From Acidobacteriota bacterium (GTDB lineage: Bacteria; Acidobacteriota; Terriglobia; Acidiferrales; UBA7541): 9,546 bases of DNA. Where the stretch lies: assembly GCA_003131985.1 (NCBI GenBank), contig PKWH01000205.1, forward strand, positions 1-9,546, in the 5' to 3' direction. How positions within the stretch are numbered: position 1 is the stretch's first letter; each line of letters begins with the position of its first letter. Position numbers and translations under genes: made by a program. The notes under the pieces were generated by a model, which was not told the origin of the DNA, ran no database searches, and saw only the letters and a program-made list of their open reading frames with translations. Shown piece after piece: positions 6,616 to 9,546 of this stretch.

Positions 6616-7695
6616 CTACATTTTCTGCGCTCGCCATTTCTTCCAGTCTTTGGACACAACTTGCGCCATTTCCTCGGCGGCCGACCTCAGCCAATTGCGG
6701 CGGCGCTTTCGCAGGTCACCTTGAATGAACCTGACCGACCTCTTTGACCCCAGATGTACGTTCGCCGCTTCCCACCCCATTGCATTCAACATATGATCTT
6801 CGTCTCTTTTCTTGGGAAGAGTTTCAATGTCGACTGGCGAAGAATCCGGAGCCAATCTGCTTATTCGCCAGCTATCGCTTGCCCGTACATACGGATCGCG
6901 GCAGCGCACGGCGTCCCGTAAGATTTGCTGGTAATGAATGGCGCCTGTATTTCCTCCACCCGCCCAGATGCAAGCAGAGGGCGTAAGAAGTTTCGCCTCT
7001 AGCGCGATTTTTCCGCCTTCCCAATCCGCGATAGCTACAATGCGCGGATGGCCCAGGCTGCCGGTGCCTGCAGTGCGTTTGATTACTCGATAGCGAAGAT
7101 TGTGTCCGGGAAACAGCTCCTTCCAAAGTTTCTTAGGAGTAGCCGGCACAGGATGCCGCAGCGCCGCATTGCTCTCCAGTTTCTTCCAGAACGAGGGCGG
7201 ATCATCCAGCCGGCTCAGCGCAATCGATGTAAACCACGCATTCTTGTCTTCCAGAACCAAGGGCGTGCCGCCGGCTTTAAGCGAGTCGGTGTAGCCTTCC
7301 AGGATCGCGTCACAAGCATCCTTGATTGTGATTTGCAGATGGTCTAGCGAGTGGGCTAATCGTGCGCTGGTTGCAAGCCGAACCAGGTCGTTCGTATAGG
7401 GTAGAGAGTACGATTCATCGAAATCGTCAATTCCCCAAACCAAGCGGCCAATTTTATCTCGCCAGGTTCCGAAACTGTTTACATGAAGGTCTCCGACTGC
7501 CAACACCGCGGGCGCGGCAGCCAGATCCGGGCAGTTCTTCGGCCACAGTTGGGCCCAGCGGTAGAAACTTCCGCGGAAAAATCGGAATTCATCTGCGGCC
7601 ATCAATTCATGCTTCTGTTTGAGGTCAGCTTCAACCACGGGGATTCTGGTTCGAAGCCAGCGTTCAAAACTCGTAGTTGCTCTAAAAATATTCAT
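6616..7695 (-). CDS. DUF2252 family protein
   Basis: 359 residues of the uncharacterised DUF2252 (COG4320) family. Visible hallmarks: KHELMAADEFRFFRGSFYRWA (29-49), GDLHVNSFG (68-76), GIDDFDE (88-94), NDLVRLATSARLA (102-114), a Gly-rich RTAGTGSLGHPR (207-218) followed by GGKIALEAK (227-235), and AANVHLGS (310-317). The GDxHxxNxG plus IDDFDE pair resembles the catalytic and metal-binding loops of aminoglycoside-phosphotransferase-type kinases, so a phosphotransferase-like activity is possible but is inference. ATG 7695 is chosen because members of this subgroup begin MNI.KAT..(F/Y)E.WL and this one begins MNIFRATTSFERWL; a TTG at 7761 would add 22 atypical basic residues. No strong ribosome-binding site precedes either start. 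It lies 83 bp behind ku and 26 bp before the AI-2E-family gene on the same strand. No signal peptide or membrane segment is seen, so it is probably cytoplasmic. Confidence 0.9.
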   Translation of the reverse strand: MNIFRATTSFERWLRTRIPVVEADLKQKHELMAADEFRFFRGSFYRWAQLWPKNCPDLAAAPAVLAVGDLHVNSFGTWRDKIGRLVWGIDDFDESYSLPYTNDLVRLATSARLAHSLDHLQITIKDACDAILEGYTDSLKAGGTPLVLEDKNAWFTSIALSRLDDPPSFWKKLESNAALRHPVPATPKKLWKELFPGHNLRYRVIKRTAGTGSLGHPRIVAIADWEGGKIALEAKLLTPSACIWAGGGNTGAIHYQQILRDAVRCRDPYVRASDSWRISRLAPDSSPVDIETLPKKRDEDHMLNAMGWEAANVHLGSKRSVRFIQGDLRKRRRNWLRSAAEEMAQVVSKDWKKWRAQKM

Positions 7696-7778
7696 TAGAG
7701 TGAGGCCGCGTTTCCGTAGGCAGAGCTTCCATTCGAACGAGCCGCGCCGGCTCCGGGACAATTGGAAGAATCCGCCGG

Positions 7779-8621
7779 CTAACCGACTTTGCGCCGCGTC
7801 CGTTTTTCGTGAGCCGAAGCTTCCCTTGTCGAATGCAGAGGAGCTTTCCGGGTCCCTGCGGTCCTTTCCAGGCTTTTCTTAAGTGCAGTCATCATGTCAA
7901 TTACAGGCGCCCGCGCGGGATGAGGAGCGGCAGTAACCTCGCGCCCTTTCTGTTTCGCCTCGATCAGAGCGCGAAGCCGAGTCTCAAATTCATCGTGATA
8001 TTTCTTCAGTTGGAACTCCTCGGATAGATTATCGACAAGTTGCTCGGCCAACTTTATTTCTTGCGGGGTAAGTTTTACGTTGTCGGTCTTGCCGTATCCG
8101 GGCGCTTCGCGAATTTCGTTGGCAAAGTACATAGTGTGAAGCGCGATGCCTTGGTCATACGGCCGAAGGAAGACGGTATACTCGCGCTGATGCATCGTGA
8201 GCTTGGCAATGGCCACGCGATCTTTGTCTTCCATCGTTTTCAGCAACAACTTATAAGCTTTTTTGCCCTGGTCCTCAGGGACTAGGAAGTAGGACGAATC
8301 GAAAAACAGAGGATCGATCTCGGATTCTTTGACGAACGCAAGAATTTCCATCGCTCGCGCGGATTCGGGCGTTATTCTTTTGATTTCGTCCGGTTCGATC
8401 ACCACATACTTACCGTCTTCGTATTCGTAACCTTTCACCACCTCCGAGCGTTCCACGATGCGATTGCACGTTGGGCAAAATAGCGGCTGGCGAAGCCTGG
8501 TCTTGCACACTGCGTGAAGCTGGTGAAGCCCCACCCTAGAACTGCGCGCCGCCGGATAAAGTTTCACCGGTATCGAAATCAATCCGAAGGTAATGAAACC
8601 TTTCCATGCAGACGATGCCAT
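7779..8621 (-). CDS. ku: Ku, DNA double-strand-break end-binding protein (NHEJ)
   Basis: 280 residues, typical of bacterial Ku, which as a homodimer threads onto broken DNA ends and recruits LigD for non-homologous end joining. The Ku core covers about 4-225: SAWKGFITFGLISIPVKLYPA (4-24), LHAVCKTRLRQPLFCPTCNR (35-54), VVKGYEYEDGKYVVI (61-75), EIDPLFFDSSYFLVPE (101-116), MHQREYTVFLRPYDQGIALHTMYFANEIR (143-171). C39, C49 and C52 with H33/H36 could form a small metal site. The conserved VIDMMTALKKSLE (240-252) is the minimal C-terminal segment that contacts LigD in other bacteria, followed by a short Lys/Arg-rich tail (258-280) likely to bind DNA. The start is ATG 8621, preceded by a strong GGAGGT with 6 nt spacing; an in-frame upstream start would add 13 residues before the usual MxxxAWKG beginning. 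It is transcribed divergently from ligD and may lead a transcript with the DUF2252 and AI-2E-family genes. Confidence 0.97.
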   Translation of the reverse strand: MASSAWKGFITFGLISIPVKLYPAARSSRVGLHQLHAVCKTRLRQPLFCPTCNRIVERSEVVKGYEYEDGKYVVIEPDEIKRITPESARAMEILAFVKESEIDPLFFDSSYFLVPEDQGKKAYKLLLKTMEDKDRVAIAKLTMHQREYTVFLRPYDQGIALHTMYFANEIREAPGYGKTDNVKLTPQEIKLAEQLVDNLSEEFQLKKYHDEFETRLRALIEAKQKGREVTAAPHPARAPVIDMMTALKKSLERTAGTRKAPLHSTREASAHEKRTRRKVG

Positions 8622-8644
8622 GTTCAGACCTCCGGCGTGACCTA

Positions 8645-8656
8645 CTTGTATACAAG
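8645..8656. promoter_or_regulatory. Perfect 12-bp palindrome upstream of ku (putative operator / -10 region)
   Basis: CTTGTATACAAG is a perfect inverted repeat centred 28-29 bp before the ku ATG. On the minus strand it contains TATACA (8652-8647), placed to be a -10 element giving a start near 8640 and a short leader with the GGAGGT site. No good -35 is visible. A dimeric regulator bound here would cover the ku promoter. Which regulator is unknown. Confidence 0.45.
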
Positions 8657-8688
8657 ACAACCCGGCCTAAAGCCCATCGGGACAAGCC

Positions 8689-8718
8689 TGTAGCCGTCAG
8701 GAAAAGAGCATGTAGCCG
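8689..8718. repeat. Direct repeat TGTAGCCG x2 in the ku/ligD intergenic region
   Basis: TGTAGCCG occurs at 8689-8696 and again at 8711-8718, 22 bp start to start, about two helical turns, so both copies would face the same side of the DNA. The position, 47-76 bp before the ligD ATG, suits an activator or repressor site, but 8-bp repeats can occur by chance. Confidence 0.35.
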
Positions 8719-8737
8719 CGATTTCAGTTTTTCTCTG

Positions 8738-8752
8738 CGGGCGCTGCGCCCG
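8738..8752. promoter_or_regulatory. Perfect 15-bp palindrome abutting the ligD -10 box (putative operator)
   Basis: CGGGCGCTGCGCCCG is a perfect inverted repeat (two 7-bp arms around a central T). It ends at 8752, directly against the TATAAT at 8753, so it fills most of the spacer between -35 and -10. As it lies upstream of the expected transcription start it should act as DNA, most simply as an operator, rather than as an RNA hairpin for ligD. GC-rich self-complementarity by chance is a possible alternative. Confidence 0.5.
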
Positions 8753-8758
8753 TATAAT
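8753..8758 (+). promoter_or_regulatory. ligD -10 box, predicted leaderless transcript
   Basis: A perfect TATAAT ends 6 bp before the ligD ATG (8765). A start site 6-8 bp downstream of a -10 element falls on the ATG itself, and there is no Shine-Dalgarno in between, so ligD is predicted to be translated from a leaderless mRNA. The -35 position (TTTCTC near 8730-8735) is poor, hinting at activator dependence. Confidence 0.55.
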
Positions 8759-8764
8759 CTGCCG

Positions 8765-9546
8765 ATGGCGCTTACAGAATACAAACGCAAGAGGCGTTTT
8801 GACGCGACTCCCGAGCCGGTTGGAGGCCGTCTCTCACGGCAAGGGTCTACGTTCGTCGTTCAAGAACACCACGCGCGCCGCCTTCATTACGATTTTCGCT
8901 TGGAAGTAAATGGTGTGATGAAATCCTGGGCCGTGCCAAAGGGTCCGTCGATGAATCCCGGGGATAAACGGCTCGCTATTCAAACCGAAGATCATCCTCT
9001 TGAGTACGCAAAATTCCAGGGCGAGATCCCCCACGGAAATTACGGCGCGGGCGACGTGATCGTCTGGGATAACGGCACTTTCGAAGTGGAAGGAAACTTG
9101 CCGGCGCAACAGCAACTCGACCGCGGCGAACTCAAATTTATCCTGCACGGGAAAAAACTGACTGGAAGTTTTGTGCTGGTAAAGATCCGCAGCCGTCAGC
9201 CGGGAAAACAAGAATGGCTCATGATCAAACACCGCGATTCCTCGGCCAGTGATGCCTGGAATATTGACGAGCACGCAGGGTCGGTTCTCCCAGAAGAGAA
9301 AGGCCCGAAGAAGAAATGGATTTCCAATCGACCGGCAGCCGGCCAAAAAGGGAAAAGTGAAACAAAGAAGGCCGATTTGAAGTTTCCGGCCTCCGCGCGG
9401 CAAGCGCCTATGCCGGACTGGATCCAACCTGCCCTTGCGACGCTGTCCGATCGGCCCTTTTCGGATCCAGCGTGGCTCTTTGAGATCAAATGGGATGGAG
9501 GGCGCACGCTAGCGCGCGTGCAAAAGGGCCAGGTTCAATTGTGGTC
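8765..9546 (+). CDS. ligD: Multifunctional NHEJ DNA ligase LigD (5' part: phosphoesterase and start of ligase domain)
   Basis: 260 complete codons are visible before the gene leaves the window. LigD trims, fills and seals DNA ends held by Ku. Residues about 8-160 are the 3'-phosphoesterase (PE) domain: FVVQEHHARRLHYDFRLE (30-47), with the metal/catalytic candidates H35 or H36, H41 and D43, then WAVPKGPS (55-62), EDHPLEYAKFQGEIPHGNYGAG (75-96, H77) and WLMIKHRD (151-158). A Lys-rich linker (about 180-205) follows. The ATP-dependent ligase domain begins near 213 (APMPDWIQPALATL) and shows motif I as EIKWDGGR (240-247), with K242 the predicted adenylated lysine. The order PE then ligase matches Pseudomonas-type LigD; whether a polymerase domain follows cannot be seen. 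ATG 8765 is supported because homologues start similarly (M..(E/T)Y..KR.F..TPEP) and no upstream in-frame start exists. It is divergent from ku. Confidence 0.95.
   Translation, partial: MALTEYKRKRRFDATPEPVGGRLSRQGSTFVVQEHHARRLHYDFRLEVNGVMKSWAVPKGPSMNPGDKRLAIQTEDHPLEYAKFQGEIPHGNYGAGDVIVWDNGTFEVEGNLPAQQQLDRGELKFILHGKKLTGSFVLVKIRSRQPGKQEWLMIKHRDSSASDAWNIDEHAGSVLPEEKGPKKKWISNRPAAGQKGKSETKKADLKFPASARQAPMPDWIQPALATLSDRPFSDPAWLFEIKWDGGRTLARVQKGQVQLW

Noticed and set aside
7696..7761. TTG start that would lengthen the DUF2252 protein by 22 residues
   Set aside because: The added residues are basic and unlike the family; homologues begin at the MNI..AT motif, which matches ATG 7695.
8622..8660. Upstream start adding 13 residues to Ku
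   Set aside because: ATG 8621 has a GGAGGT site at ideal spacing and gives the normal Ku N-terminus; the longer form would place that site inside the coding region.
8622..8764. LexA (SOS) box in the ku/ligD intergenic region
   Set aside because: Neither palindrome matches a LexA box I can name (E. coli CTGT-N8-ACAG or GTTC/GAAC-type), so SOS control is not claimed.
8834..9427. 197-codon open frame on the minus strand opposite ligD
   Set aside because: Antisense to conserved PE-domain sequence of LigD, with no family features of its own.

Overview
This window is a bacterial chromosomal segment built around DNA-damage handling. It starts inside the 3' end of imuB and runs straight into a complete dnaE2 (imuC), which gives the error-prone translesion 'mutasome' on the plus strand. 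At the other end, a ku gene (minus strand) and the 5' part of ligD (plus strand) form a divergent pair, the core of bacterial non-homologous end joining (NHEJ). No ribosomal genes or phylogenetic markers are present. A moderate G+C content (low-to-mid 50s % by eye) with imuB/dnaE2, Ku, a PE-first LigD and a DUF2252 gene fits a soil bacterium. My best guess is Acidobacteriota, at low-to-moderate confidence and from gene repertoire only.

Layout: 1-309 imuB (C-terminal 102 residues); 309-3491 dnaE2, overlapping imuB by one base (TGATG); then, all on the minus strand reading leftward from ku, ku (8621-7779), a DUF2252 gene (7695-6616), an AI-2E-family membrane protein with a long C-terminal module (6589-4718), a 66-residue charged protein (4576-4376), a 94-residue one-helix membrane protein (4343-4059) and a stand-alone receiver-domain response regulator (3922-3530). 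ligD begins at 8765 on the plus strand and runs off the window after its 3'-phosphoesterase domain and the ligase nucleotidyl-lysine motif.

ku, the DUF2252 gene and the AI-2E-family gene are spaced by 83 and 26 bp and could be one transcript. The two small genes have strong Shine-Dalgarno sequences and look like their own two-gene unit. The regulator ends convergently with dnaE2, only 38 bp apart. The 143-bp ku/ligD intergenic region carries most of the regulatory signal: a perfect 12-bp palindrome on the ku side, a pair of 8-bp direct repeats, and a perfect 15-bp palindrome touching a consensus TATAAT only 6 bp from the ligD ATG, which suggests a leaderless ligD mRNA. There is no gene-free stretch over 150 bp and I see no tRNA, rRNA, CRISPR array, IS element or phage gene.

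The less-explored elements are the AI-2E protein's C-terminal module, which resembles a cobalamin-binding module without the cobalt-ligating histidine; the DUF2252 protein, whose kinase/APH-like motifs appear in permuted order and which sits directly behind ku; and the unknown small-gene pair.
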